Below are positions 23,601 through 35,029 of a DNA stretch of 64,000 nt, piece after piece. The position numbers and the translations under genes were made by a program. This DNA is from Aricia agestis (lineage: Eukaryota; Arthropoda; Insecta; Lepidoptera; Lycaenidae): contig NC_056409.1 in the NCBI RefSeq assembly GCF_905147365.1, forward strand, positions 7,941,001-8,005,000, in the 5' to 3' direction. The notes beneath the pieces are model-generated. The model ran no database searches. It saw nothing but the letters and a program-made list of their open reading frames with translations, and was not told the origin of the DNA. Positions within the stretch are counted from its first letter, which is position 1, and each line of letters begins with the position of its first letter.

Positions 23601-25421
23601 CTTTTTTAACGAGAGACCCCATGTAGACGTCGATATTTTGGTGAAACTATAAAAAAATATTTAAGCTTCTTCGCCCGTCTCTATAATTAATATGTTCTAA
23701 AAATGTAAATTTATTTTCTACAATCGGTCCAAGATAACAGTGTGACTGTTTACGTTTGATATATTTTGTTTCGTTAAGTTTAATGCGAGGAGTTGTGATA
23801 AGAGAGCCTTTCAAAATATTTGATACGTTTTATGCGCCGCAAATTCCAAACGATTTCTATGACTCCCAACTCGCAATTACACTACGGCACTTGTTTGCCT
23901 TATTTTCTATATCAGTTCGCGTATTGCTTTCAACAAGGAGGAACCCATCGTCTCCATAGTCTACCAGATAACAGTGATGCGGCAAAGGAATACACAGCAA
24001 ATCGTCAAAACTTATATTCCACAGGTATGACGATAGTATATCTACTGCCTATGTATAGAAGCTTATAACACCCCTCTTATTGGTCGGGGGCTAATAAAAA
24101 TTAATCCTTTAACTCTATAATAGTTATACAATTTTAAATATCAGAGATGCAAACATAAAAATTGACCTTCCCTCTTAAAGGCTTGTTAAAAAGGTGAAAA
24201 AATGAGGATGTTTAAAAATTACCATACAATACGTTTCAAGTAAAGCTATTGAAGAGGAGCTAGGGGCTACAATATACATAATCGTTCTGTATCAAGAACG
24301 GCGGTGTATTTTTATGCGGGTAGATTGATAATAATAGGGGTCTTTGTTTAGTTGCAGACGCTAAGTGAATGGGCCTTAACGACTTCCAGGGCTGCCAGCC
24401 TTCTGCCTGTCTTGGCTCTTGACGTTACATTTTTTTCTGAACTGCTTCATTTTTTTATTTGAAATAAAAGCTAACACGTCTTTTTACTTGAACTTGAAGC
24501 TCTGGACGTGGGAGAGGATTGTTTTGTACTTGCTTGTGTCTCTTGAAGTCAACTACGGCTTGCTTAATTTAAGAAAATATATTACTTATGGTGTTTTTCC
24601 TTGAAGATACATTAGCAGAAAACAGATCTATTTAATAGCAAATTAAGTATTAAGTTTTTGGTTGTTTGTTTGTATCGAATGGGCTCCGAAACTATTGTAG
24701 TAATTTTAAAGAAAGCCATTTTTAAAGTCAATAGTCTACGAGTCAGGACAAATGCTACTTTTTATCGCGCAAAAATAAACAGTCTCCTGGAAATCGAGGT
24801 AATATCTGCCATAAAATGTAAAAAGATAAAATCTCTTTTATAAGTGTCCCAGCCAAACACAGTAAAACATTTAGAGGACAAAAGTTACAGGGCAGTTTAT
24901 TCTCGACTTCCTATGGCGTGGTTCTAAAATCTAAATAAAACAACTTTTAGAAAACGCAACTAAAAATAAAGAAATAGATAATTTTAACTTTATATCAACA
25001 AATAAACAAGATAATCGCGTGGCAATCGATTTTTTTTTCCGGGATCATTGTAATTTGTACTTAATAATATTTTTATTTGTATAGTTTTTACTTTTTATTA
25101 TTCGTAGGTAATGGGAATATGTTAGACTCCCCACAAAATTCCAACGAAGTTCTCCATTTAAATTAATTGAATTATGTTTGATATGTTGTCAGCCCTGTCT
25201 GTCACTTCTGACAGGATAAATTGATGGATATTCGGTAATCGATACGGCTGCACCAAATTACATTAATTTCGTTTTAATTAAAACGCTGTTATCCGATCAA
25301 GTCAAATGTTAAACGGTATTAGGCATGATTAAATTCACATATTATTTAGTATCGACCGGAATGTAATTTATTTGTCCGCACGAGTAAATTTATGATGTGA
25401 AATATGTATCTATTATATTGC
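23601..25421. other. Gene-free region
   Basis: No recognised repeat or gene. Frames of 60-80 codons at 23.8-24.8 kb have no domains. Confidence 0.4.
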
Positions 25422-25600
25422 TCTAAATACGAAAGTTAAATTTGTTTTTCTATCTGTCAATCCTCTTCGTGCTGACGCGATTTTAACGACATATTTTCAT
25501 ATGGGACGTGATACGTAAAGACTCAAGCCCTAAGGGTTATAACTTATAGTAGTAGTTTTTATCCCTGAAAAAGTATGGTTCCCGCACGATTTAAATAAGT
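25422..25600 (+). mobile_element. Decayed Helitron-like copy
   Basis: ATACGAAAGTTAAATTTG ... ACGCGATTTTAACGACATATTTTCATATGG ... GAAAAAGTATGGTTCCCGCACGATTT follows the block order of the 14,452-14,662 family, with heavy divergence. Ends are not definable. Confidence 0.35.
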
Positions 25601-25994
25601 ATATTAAAACACATATTGCACAACCCTATCGTTTATTCTTGCGATTGATTGTACTGCAATGTGCAAGGCGCTTAATAATTGTCGATGCAATATCTTCTTA
25701 AAAATTAGTTCTAGATACAGGTGGTAAAATAATACCTTTGGATGGCGAACTCGCCTATGTATCAGGGTTTTTCTCGAGTATGGCAATTATTTTTCTGCTT
25801 AAAGTGTACTGCTATACTATCCGAGAAATTGATTCATAGGCAGATAACGGATCAACGTAATTTGGTTGAGTTATGTCAAGCCCAGCCACAGAGTACAGAC
25901 AACATTGACTTTCAATATAACCAAAGCAAATTAAGTAGGTACATGGTGAACCTATAAGTGAATAACTCAGGTGGTATTAATGTGCACAAATTAT
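25601..25994. other. Gene-free stretch
   Basis: No supported feature. Confidence 0.4.
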
Positions 25995-26061
25995 ATATAA
26001 GGTGTGGTAAAATCAACTACATATAAATTATATATGTAGTTGATTTTACCACACCTTATAT
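25995..26061. repeat. Perfect palindrome with 31-bp arms
   Basis: 25995-26025 and 26031-26061 are exact inverted copies (core GGTGTGGTAAAATCAACTAC) around the loop AATTA. The arms contain no coding signal. It may be a minimal foldback element or a recent inverted duplication. Confidence 0.85.
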
Positions 26062-27262
26062 GTAACTATTCTGGCCGTTATTTTAATAAATTCTTTCACA
26101 GGCATTCCCTAATGTACCACCATCCCCCATGTTTCACTAACGTCGTAAATAAAAGTGCGCCGTCTCGACACCGGAGATTTACAGCCTAACCTTTCTATTT
26201 CGATAAAAGCTTTTTATTAATAAGTACTATAAAATTTCTCATTAAATTTCATAAAAATCCTTCAAATTGTGAGAAACTGTGCAACCGTAATTGAGTCGCC
26301 TTAATCCAGATTATCCTTACAAATATTTTTAATTCGTCTGTCTATTAACTGTTCAAACTTAAACCGCTGAAGACTTGACCGATTTTTACCAAAAGTGAGA
26401 AAAATTTTGACTTGGAAAAGGTGTATGTTATCCCCAAAAATATTATGCGTTTTCGTGTGATAGCCGAAATTCTGTGGCACAATATTATTTCTTTGGCCTT
26501 TTTGTCCTTAAGCATACTTCTATTATCTACGTCTATGCAGAAATTCAGTCCATTTGAGATAAAGCGAGTTAATGTTTAGAGTAGTTAGCCGAATGAGCTC
26601 TCCAAAAGATACTGCAAAGTCCTCATCAGAATACACGAATAAGGGCTATAGCGTAACAAGATATGCAGTCCTTTAATTAATATTCCTCCAATTTGGGTGC
26701 ACTGATGACTCAATACACACTATAGATGCACGTAGCCATAGCAGCGTCGCCTGGTAACAGTTATTGACGAAAACCCCGCACCGTATCCCGAAGGGCTAAA
26801 GGCCATTTCGCCGTGACAAATTCAGGACGAGACGGCGTTGACAAATCAACCCTATTTCCAAGTGGGAGAGTTTAAATGGTAAATTTGTCGCGTGTTTACT
26901 GCATTTTCCTCCCTATTCCGTGCTGCGAGGGTCAAGAATGGTGGAGCAGCGGCTGTAGGTATGCATGGGGTAATTCCAGACGGCTAGACGACCAGACTAG
27001 GGGGTACTGTGGTCTAGGCTATAGCTGTACGTGTACGGGGTGAGACAACTTTTGTTTTGTGAATGGACTCGAATTTGATGTTTGTTTTGGTAATCTGACT
27101 TCGCAGGGAGCTCGAATACGTACTTGTTTGTGTTATGTCGGCACTAGGTAGTAAGTACATACCTAACTACATAGTTAGGTACCATATTGCGTTCTATAAA
27201 ATAAGATCTTTTGTAGAGAATGATACGAGAAACTAAGTTACCGCGCACCCAATCCAATTTAG
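26062..27262. other. Gene-free region
   Basis: Around 26,330-26,500 a worn block (CTTAAACCGCTGAAGACTTGACCGATTTTTACC) resembles the LINE/Helitron 'accgatttt' repeats. A less AT-rich stretch at 26,720-27,030 has no recognisable family. Confidence 0.35.
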
Positions 27263-27597
27263 ACGTGGGAGAGCCATGCTTCGGCACGAATGGGCCGGCT
27301 CGACCGGCCACGAAATACCACGTTCTCACAGAAAACCGGCGTGAAACAGCGCTTGCGCTGTGTTTCGCCGAGTGAGTGAGTTTACCGGAGGCCCAATCCC
27401 CTACCCTATTCCCTTCACTACCCTCCCCTATTCCCTTTCCTTCCCATGCCTACCCTCCCCTATTACCCTATTCCCTCTTAAAAGGCCAGCAACTCACCTG
27501 CTGCTCTTCTGATGCTGCGGGTGTCCATGGGCGACGGAAGTTGCTTTCCATCTTGTGACCCGTTTGCTCGTTTGCTCCCTTATTTCATAAAAAAAAT
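27263..27597 (+). mobile_element. Full-length SINE
   Basis: Begins ACGTGGGAGAGCCATGCTTC, with a B-box-like GGCTCGACCGG, then CACGTTCTCACAGAAAACCG and the hairpin CAGCGCTTGCGCTG. A pyrimidine tract of CTACCCTATTCCC repeats (27,400-27,480) follows. The tail GATGCTGCGGGTGTCCATGG / GTTTGCTCGTTTGC ends in ATTTCATAAAAAAAA. It is the most complete plus-strand copy here and defines the family. A tRNA origin is inferred from the box-like motifs only. Confidence 0.75.
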
Positions 27598-28090
27598 CAA
27601 CTATGGGTTCTAAGTTTATAACAAAACTTATACTACCTTAATCTGCAATCATTATTTTATTTGCAATATCAATAGGATATAAAATATCATAATCAATATT
27701 ATGTTGTATTGATTTTGTGTTGGATAAAATTATTCGGTGTTAAGACTTTGTAAAACCCTCATCAAACGAAACTAACTAACACGACATAAAAGTTCCTTTT
27801 GAGACGTGTTCTGAAAATGCCGGTCACGTCTCTTCTAATTACTATCAGGGCCGCATAAAATGTACTGGACGGACGAAAAATTTGACCCCAACTATGGACA
27901 TTGATTTTATTAGGGTCTCGTGTTACGGAAAATCGATAACCTCGGAAATACTTCGGTCTTTTCGGTTGCCATACTTGAGAAATAGCTTTCCTTGTTGAAT
28001 CCGAATTCCTAACTACGAAAAATGGTATCAATCACCTTTAGCTAGTATAAGAGTTTGCGACGTACTATTAACGGATCCGTTTGAGCTGTT
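27598..28090. other. AT-rich gene-free stretch
   Basis: No supported feature. Confidence 0.4.
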
Positions 28091-28286
28091 AGTGTCTAAA
28101 TACACTAGGCCGAAGTTACGCGGCGTAAATTCCGCATGATTGCGCCCGCAATTAAATTACCGATGGGCGATGACACACTATGCCGTCGCGTTCCGTCCGT
28201 ATTTTGTTACATGCGTTTGACATTGCGGACGTAGGTAATCATGCGGAATTTACGCCGCGTAACTTCGGCCTAGTGTATTAGACACT
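28091..28286. mobile_element. MITE with ~50-bp inverted arms
   Basis: 28091-28141 is the inverted copy of 28237-28286 with a single-base indel. The core TIR reads CACTAGGCCGAAGTTACGCG. A CACTA start with TA on each side would fit the CACTA group, but the outer AGTGTCTA/TAGACACT are also inverted, so the true boundary is ambiguous. Confidence 0.7.
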
Positions 28287-29639
28287 TAATAGGATGACCC
28301 ATGCAGCATTCACAAAATACATAATATTGACGCAGCGTTAGAGAGAAATTATAATTATTATACTTTAAAAGGGCGAGGGCTCACACGAAAGACATTAAGA
28401 CAAAAAATTGCAATAAACATATTTGGTTTCGACTTTCGAGTGCATTTGGTAAAGCAATAATTAGTAATAGTCTGTCGTAGTCCCTCGATCGTAGATTCCT
28501 GGAAATCTATTGTTTTCGCGGTCGAATCCGACTGCTTGGGAGTTGAAGCATGCCTCAATTCATAAGTGAGCTGTAGGCGCTGTAGCCCTAAGTGACCCAC
28601 ATAATAAATTTATTATTATCTACTAAGGTGCGAAAAATTGTTTCAGGATGCAAGTTGCGTCGTAACTCGTAGGTCGTATAGTGACAAATGTGTCGACAGT
28701 CCACAGTTCGCGCAATATGTAACAACTATTCCTGTTGACGCCAAGAGAATTTCATTATGAAACAAAACAACTAGACGGAATAACTTTCGTGCTTGTGGCG
28801 TGCATTAATTGCCTACTTGAGAGGCGTAATTAAGGCAGCGACGGACGTGCTAATTTTATATGTATAATAGGTATAACCTATATAAGAGATTGTTTGTGCA
28901 AACCAGCTAGTAGCTACACGTGAGCAGTGGCGACTGATTCTCATGATTATTTCATCTGGCGGCAACTCAAATTGTAGTAAAATAAAATATATAGCTAAAT
29001 AAAAAACTGTAGTTTGCGATAGCGGGGATCATCAGACGGACAAACAAAACAACTAAGGAACCTTATATTTACTACGCAACCTTAAAAAGCTATTTCCACC
29101 TTTTTCAATAATATAACACTTTTGATGATATCATCCTTTCTTCCCTCTCCCCTAAGGCTTCAAACCGTTATTACTTGGAAGGAATTCGGCACTGGGGCGG
29201 CGGAATCCCAAGCGCGCGAGTAGTGTCCAAAATACATTAGGGAAGCGGAACTGTAATTATGTAAACAGCCAAGTCCCAGGAGCATTAAAATTGCTTAGTA
29301 ATCGTCCAAATGACGTGTCGTTAACCCCCGAATATCTCCATTCCTGACGCCGGCGAATGTGGCCCAGGTTACGAGCAATTTGATAAGCAATGACCTACGA
29401 CAACACTTTCCTATTCGATATCCAATTTCTGTATAGTAAATAATCCATAGAAAATGGCTATGTCGTAATAGAAATTTAATGTTGTGTAGGGTTTTTATTA
29501 AAACTGTAAATTACAGTCATCTTATTAAAAATCCTAGTACCTTATTAAATATTATAAAGAATTGACTCTTGACCTTGTATGTCCTAATGAAGAAAGTGCA
29601 AATATGTATTTATTTTCACTGACCACTAGCATTAATATT
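28287..29639. other. Gene-free region
   Basis: No recognised repeat or gene. Confidence 0.4.
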
Positions 29640-29686
29640 TTGTAACAGACAGACAGACACTTTCGCATCATGTATAACATTAGTAT
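29640..29686 (-). mobile_element. Helitron 5' fragment next to the Harbinger-like element
   Basis: GTAACAGACAGACAGACACTTTCGCATCA is the inverse of the 5' part of the 14,452-14,662 family. It stops at the boundary of the element at 29,687, suggesting insertion into or beside an old Helitron. Confidence 0.45.
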
Positions 29687-30494
29687 AGGGGCGGCCACAT
29701 ACATCAGTTTTCCTGATTCGATTTCCTGATCCGTTTTCCGAAACCGGGCCTCCGAACACAGTAAATTCACACAAAAGTAATTGCATGTCACACACGTTCG
29801 ATCAGTTTCCGTACGGTTTTTTTTCCGTCCGTTCTTCCTGAATGCAAGCCCATGCATCCGGAATTCCTGACGGAAAAAAACGAAACGGATGCAAAGCCTA
29901 CATACATTTTGTAGGGCCCGCCATATACATTCGAAAAAATACCGAACGGAACGCTCAATCAGGCATCAGCGCAGCGCGATCAAGCTGAGCGGACGCGTAC
30001 CGTAGGCATTGTTGGGACTTGGGACACCCACGAATACGACTATTGACGATGAGTGATATTGAACACTTAATAATTCCTTACTGTGGGTTCCCATGCCTGT
30101 GGGATCTAAACAACGAAGATTGTCATAACAGGGATATTGTTTTACAAGTTTGTCTCTTATTTTACCAAATTATTCGTCGAAAGAGCTTTTGGACATCCGA
30201 TGATAGACAAAATATCTTTCTGGATAGTCTCTTTGCACATAATATTGGCCCTCCGTTAATCTTTGTGTGTTTAGTAGGTGTACCCAGTAACAATGACGCT
30301 TTTTCTTTTTCTGAGAAAAAAAATGCTATTGCAAGGAGGAAATCTTCGTCGAAATCCATGTTTCTTTCAAACGTGTGCACTCACACACACATCAGATTTT
30401 TCCGAACGGAAAAAATCTGATGTGTGTGGTAGTTGTACGGAATTTTTCATGATACGGTCTCCGAATCAGGAAAACTGATGTATGTTGCCGCCCT
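29687..30494. mobile_element. Harbinger-like DNA transposon remnant, ~808 bp
   Basis: Inverted ends AGGGGCGGCCACATACATCA and, read inward from the right, AGGGCGGCAACATACATCAG, both continue GTTTTCCTGATTCG (about 33 bp with few differences). Subterminal copies of TTCCG-type motifs and a palindrome of about 21-bp arms (30,383-30,428, one-base bulge) follow. The interior carries a MADF-like remnant (30,049-30,138). On the minus strand a frame starting MDFDEDFLLAIAFFFSEKEK loosely resembles a Harbinger transposase start, which is speculative. No clear target duplication was found. Confidence 0.55.
30049..30138 (+). pseudogene. MADF-domain remnant of a transposon accessory protein
   Basis: From ATG 30,049 the frame reads MSDIEHLIIPYCGFPCLWDL, then NNEDCHNRDI. 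The pattern I..LI..Y...PCLWD.....Y/C.NRD matches the first helix and loop of MADF (Myb/SANT-like) domains, with the invariant LWD. PIF/Harbinger elements often carry such a second gene, which brings the transposase to DNA. The rest of the domain (the KR...W..I half) is missing or out of frame, and the following codons show no similarity. Assigned by pattern recall only. Confidence 0.45.
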
Positions 30495-30534
30495 AGATGT
30501 CACAAAAAGTAAAAAAATCGTGTGTCAAATTACA

Positions 30535-30683
30535 ACTTAGGTCCAATTTCACCACGTCTGTTAGTTTTAATAGCTTGATAAAATGTCATGTTTTCTCTTT
30601 TATTTGTATGAAAAACGAAATAAATAATGTCATACTAATTCGAGCTTTAACATTAACAGACGTTGGTGAAATCGGCTCTAAGT
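30535..30683. mobile_element. 149-bp MITE
   Basis: Left ACTTAGGTCCAATTTCACCA pairs with right TGGTGAAATCGGCTCTAAGT, and the arms continue into CGTCTGTTA / TAACAGACG. A centre of AT-rich sequence has no coding capacity. Confidence 0.7.
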
Positions 30684-31067
30684 ATGCTAAATTTTCCACA
30701 CACCAAAAATGCTGGTGGTAAAATCTATGTGGGCGCCGGCCTTGACGCAAAACGTATGGGGCCGTGTCTCCGTCGCGTTGACTATTCAGCTAATTAGTAG
30801 AAGTCTTCTATTTTCTACCGATTTGATTATTCAATACAAATTGAATAAGTACAAACGTTTCCAGAAATTTCAGCTCAATGAAACTTGAAAAATGTGCTGA
30901 AAAATGAAAATTTAACATACCAGACCAGACGTGTCAAATCTAGACACTCGGTAGCGTATCAAGCCAAGTTCCAGCATAACAGAACTGGCGAGCAGCACCG
31001 TGTGTAATATTACACGAACCATTTGCAGCTACTTTTGACCCCCTCATAATTCAGAAATTATTAATAA
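30684..31067. other. Gene-free stretch
   Basis: No supported feature. Confidence 0.4.
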
Positions 31068-31205
31068 TCTGTATATATAAAACTCAAAGGTGACTGACTG
31101 ACATGGTAATCTATCAACGCACAGCCCAAACCACTGGCTGGATCGGGCTGAAATTTTGCACGCAGGTAGATGTTATGACGAAGGCATCCGCAAGAAAGGA
31201 TTTTG
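31068..31205 (+). mobile_element. 5' fragment of a Helitron-like repeat
   Basis: After A, TCTGTATATATAAAACTCAA is followed by GGTGACTGACTGACATGG and CTATCAACGCACAGCCCAAA, then GGATCGGGCTGAAATTTTGC. I know this block as a very common lepidopteran repeat with a Helitron-type 5' end. No CTAG 3' end could be placed. Confidence 0.45.
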
Positions 31206-32575
31206 ATTTTAAGTTGAGGGATTTATGTTCTTAATACAATTTATGTAACACTTATGCAGTCTTATATATTACTTATCTTCTATTTATATTTTCTGTTTTG
31301 TCATCGTTACCTGCTCCGCCGTCCAAGGGTGAGCACTGAGCAGTATGATGGAGGGGTTAAACTACTACTGTGAGCGTAAATCTAAGGTGTACTGTCTAAG
31401 ACATCCGTAACCTTTCTAAGCGCAAATAAATCTTACCACATAGACGACAAAAACTACGTCGGTAACGCCGGCCTTGTACGTTGACTGTACATTATTTCAA
31501 AAAATACAGTTGCTAGGGGCTGGGCGCCATATAACTTTTTTACCTACTCAGTAAGAGCTATCTAATGGTATGTATTTCATCTCTGTTGAGCAATATACCA
31601 AAATGCCCATGATCCTTTGGTATGGAGATATAATTTGAGTCCCGGGAATAGACATAGAATTCTTTTAATCCCTGTCTGGACAGACGGACAGACAGGTCCG
31701 TCTGTCCATCTGTCCGTCTGTCCGTCTGTTCATTAGAATTAAAATATTCAATAACTTTGTGAAATGACTGATGTAATGAAAACTGGCCAAGTTAGATCTA
31801 ATCTACTTTAAGATCTCACATTATTTAATATTTTTTTTTTAATTTATTCGTTTATTTTCATAAATCATACATGTTATAAAATATACTCTCCATAAACCAC
31901 GATGGTTTGTCCGGAGTGTATTACAACATCAATTGTTATAGATATTCAATAAAGCAAAGAAATAGACTCTATTATTTGTTCATAAAGTTATTTGGTCCCT
32001 ACACATACATATTTCAATTTTCTATAGAACTTGGCACTCATTTAGATCTCCATCCTTTTTTACGGCGAAGTCCATAGACAAGAATAATGTTTGTATGGAA
32101 CTTGGCTCTCCATTTTTACATTTATGTTTTTGGTGGGATTAATAATATGATAATAATTTTTAGGTTGTAAAATTGCCGAAAAAAAATTATTATTGATTCC
32201 AGAAAAAAACTAAATTTTTATTTCTGGGAATAAAATGTTATTCCCAACTTTCCGGATTTATATTATTTTTCCGAATACAATATATTTGATATTTTACCCT
32301 TTTTGGATAGTTTTAGCTGAAAAAGACCGCCAGGGACCGGTCAGCGCCGGTAGATGTAATGAGCTCAAACGGTCGAAGTAGAAAAGGCCATCTTGGGTGA
32401 GCTTTCCAGTTTTTACGCTGCTGACTAATTAGCTGAAGTCTAGACACTAGACGAACTTAAAAAGATGGATTAGGGCTTAAAATAACTAATACGGTGTTAC
32501 GAAAAAGATAGCCAGTCGTTTAAGTTTAATCAGTGCTTTAAAGTTTATGCAAAATATTATTATTTACTAGGTTTA
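31206..32575. other. Gene-free region with old repeat debris
   Basis: 31,610-31,735 has GGTATGGAGATATAATTTGAGTCCCGGGAA and an inverted GACAGACGGACAGAC / GTCTGTCCGTCTGTC tract, debris of the 14.5-kb Helitron family. 31,830-31,990 is T-rich then AT-rich and repeat-like but not classified. Confidence 0.4.
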
Positions 32576-32615
32576 CTAGCGACCCGCCCCGGCTTCGTGC
32601 GGGTATAAAATATAA
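32576..32615 (-). mobile_element. Isolated Helitron 3' end
   Basis: A|CTAGCGACCCGCCCCGGCTT then CGTGCGGGT is the same terminal hairpin and CTAG end as the 694-1685 element. The rest is absent; a palindrome begins seven bases later. Confidence 0.6.
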
Positions 32616-32621
32616 TATTAT

Positions 32622-32684
32622 AATCGATTTTAATTATTTCTTCAGTGAGTGACATACTCACTGAAGAAATAATTAAAATCGATT
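32622..32684. repeat. Perfect palindrome with 29-bp arms
   Basis: 32622-32650 and 32656-32684 are exact inverted copies (core ATTTCTTCAGTGAGT) around a 5-nt loop. It follows directly on the Helitron 3' end. Confidence 0.85.
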
Positions 32685-32727
32685 CAGTAGTTTTTAATTA
32701 TATATTATTCATTACTACGTCCTGCGG

Positions 32728-32918
32728 GGCTAAAATGGTCGCTTTAAAGAATCATAATATGAATCATAATTCTCATTTTTCTAAAATCGCAAAATGCAAC
32801 TCTGCTTGCAATTCATTTCTGTATTTTTGTACTGATTTGACATTTGTCAGTTTGACAGTTTTGACAATTCATTTGCTGAATTGATTGAGAGGAATTGCTA
32901 AATGTGACCATTTTAGCC
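32728..32918. mobile_element. 191-bp MITE with GGCTAAAATGGTC ends
   Basis: GGCTAAAATGGTCGCTTT at the left and GACCATTTTAGCC at the right are inverted. The first 13 bases match exactly and the rest partly. No coding capacity. Confidence 0.65.
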
Positions 32919-33070
32919 TCGCCGTGGCCCGTATTGGTAGGTAGTCGGTACCGCCGCAAAAGCTACATCCCGCAATTTTTAAAATCATATAATGTAAAGG
33001 GCCATATCTTATCTTATATCTTGTATATATTATATCTTTAAACGAGCAATTCTTGTATATAAAATATATA

Positions 33071-33223
33071 CTAGCTGTCCCGGTGAACTTCGTGTCACTT
33101 TAAAACCTTCGCTGGACTTCTACGATTATTTTAAGACTAAAATCAGCCCAATCCGTTCAACCGTTTTCGAGTTTTAGCGCGACTAACACATTTGAAAATC
33201 CATTTTCATATATATGAAGAAGA
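33071..33223 (-). mobile_element. Non-autonomous Helitron, 153 bp
   Basis: Minus strand starts TCTTCTTCATATATATGAAA after A and ends GAAGTTCACCGGGACAGCTAG before T. The interior block CGAAAACGGTTGAACGGATT also occurs at 54,909-55,036. Confidence 0.7.
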
Positions 33224-33467
33224 TGATTATAGAGATATATTTATGAATCTCGGAATCGGCTCCAACGATTTTCATGAAATTTAGTATGTATTTAAATATA
33301 GGGGGTTTCGGGGGCGACAAATCGATCTAGCTAGGAATCATTTCTAGAAAATGACAAATAAAAACACGAATGAAAGTTTTTTATCGAATACCGAGTAAAG
33401 CTTGGTCAAATAGCTAGTAAATCTACTTATATTAAATCAGTAATGCATTTAAAGTATTTAATTGAAA
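33224..33467. other. Short AT-rich spacer
   Basis: No supported feature. Confidence 0.35.
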
Positions 33468-33961
33468 TAGAGATCGCCCAATGGTCGAAATTCGACCTTA
33501 GTTTTAACGACATTAGGACTACTACCTATATTTTATAAAAAAAATTGACTTTATCATAAATTTTTTTTCAACTCTTGTCTCTGGGAAGCTGATCTCAGAT
33601 TGGCCGTGTAAGTATTGTATCTCAGATTCAATAAAAAAAAAACTATAATCCATATTTTTCAATTTCTCAACTCGTTGTCAACAGACTTCAACCATAAATA
33701 AAAGAGTATAATTCGTATGTATAGGTTTGTCACTCAAAAATCTGTCATCTTCTTGAGTGTGCGTGCTGTAGTGTGTCCGAGCGTGTGTAATGTTTTATTT
33801 GTTAAAAAAATGTATGATAAAAGCCTAATTTCAAAATAATATTAGCTCGATGCACTCCTTCACCATATAAACTATAACTGTGCAAAATTTCATTCACCTA
33901 CGTTTCCGCATTTTTCGTCAAAAGGGATACAAAGTTTTTCGTTTGCGTATTAATATATAGA
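33468..33961 (-). mobile_element. Helitron, longer relative of the 20.4-kb copy
   Basis: Minus strand opens TCTATATATTAATACGCAAA and carries the same CATTCACCTACGTTTCCGCA-type block (seen on plus) and the hairpin GGTCGAAATTCGACC near its 3' end. The CTAG is mutated (ATAG on plus). It is longer than the other copy because of extra internal sequence. Confidence 0.6.
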
Positions 33962-34531
33962 TAAGGATTATTGCTGTATTGGTTAAAATCGCTTCGAAAA
34001 TAGGGATGATGACAAGGTCAAAGATTAGCGAATTTTGTTACCTAATAAAATAAAGAAATCACGGTAAAAAATAAGTGTTCACAAAATTTCAGATTGATAG
34101 CATTTGTATTTTCTTTGTTATGCGCCTTCAAAGTTCGATATTCAAGTCGATTTTTTTTTCAATTAAATTTTTTAATATTTGTATACAATTCGATAACTTA
34201 CGCAATTATAAGCAACTTTTGTTATGAAACCACTTTCATAAACGCAATATTTAATATACCTGTCGAACAAAGTTGTCTCCCGATGCGTACAAACTATGAA
34301 AGACTGACGTCATACTTTCGTAGCACTTTGTATGGAGCGTTTCGGGCAGGTCTTTTTTATGAGATATTTGAATTGTCATATCTTGGTAAATTTTTACGCT
34401 ATCAGAGTCATTCTTTCAACGATGTTTCTATTTTTTAAGTGTCTCTCAATTACCGATAAGAAAAAAAAATAGTCGTCATGCCTATTAGCCATAATTTGAA
34501 TTTAAAAGTAAATACATAACAAAAAAAGTTA
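33962..34531. other. AT-rich gene-free stretch
   Basis: A 114-codon frame at 34,094-34,438 is rich in F, Y and S codons, as expected by chance in AT-rich DNA, and has no domain. Confidence 0.4.
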
Positions 34532-34580
34532 TTGTGGGATATCCATGTGATAGTATGTCTATCTCATGGATATCCCACAA
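34532..34580. repeat. Hairpin with 16-bp perfect arms
   Basis: TTGTGGGATATCCATG (34532-34547) pairs with CATGGATATCCCACAA (34565-34580). Pairing can extend inward after one mismatch (GATAG/CTATC). Size is close to a small-RNA precursor. Confidence 0.65.
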
Positions 34581-35029
34581 CAACATAAACCATTGCGGAG
34601 TTTTCTGTATCTACCTTTTATAATGTACTATACTTACTTAGTAAGTACAACATTATTTTGATAAATCTCGTAGGGTTCAGCCTGCGTTTGCAATGTAAGC
34701 GGAAAAAAATGTAATTATTTACGACATCACATTAGAAACCCCAAAATTAACAGTATTTCTCCACTATTTAATTAATGTTATTATACTTATAATTTATAAA
34801 CCTTACTCTTTAATCACTTAATCTATTACAAAAAACCGCATCAAAATCCGTTAAAGGAAACAAAGGGACATGTCACATGAGGGAAAAAAAGCGACTTTGT
34901 TTTATAATATTAACTAGTGATATATAATATTATATTATTATATTGTGAATATCTTTTACATCAAATTAATATAAGTACGTGTCTGTAGCCCGTAGGTATA
35001 ATACTCGTGTTAAATCCATAATCTTTAAA
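34581..35029. other. AT-rich gene-free stretch
   Basis: No supported feature. Confidence 0.4.

Noticed and set aside
34094..34438. 114-codon open frame rich in F, Y and S
   Set aside because: AT-rich DNA gives such frames by chance; no domain or start context.
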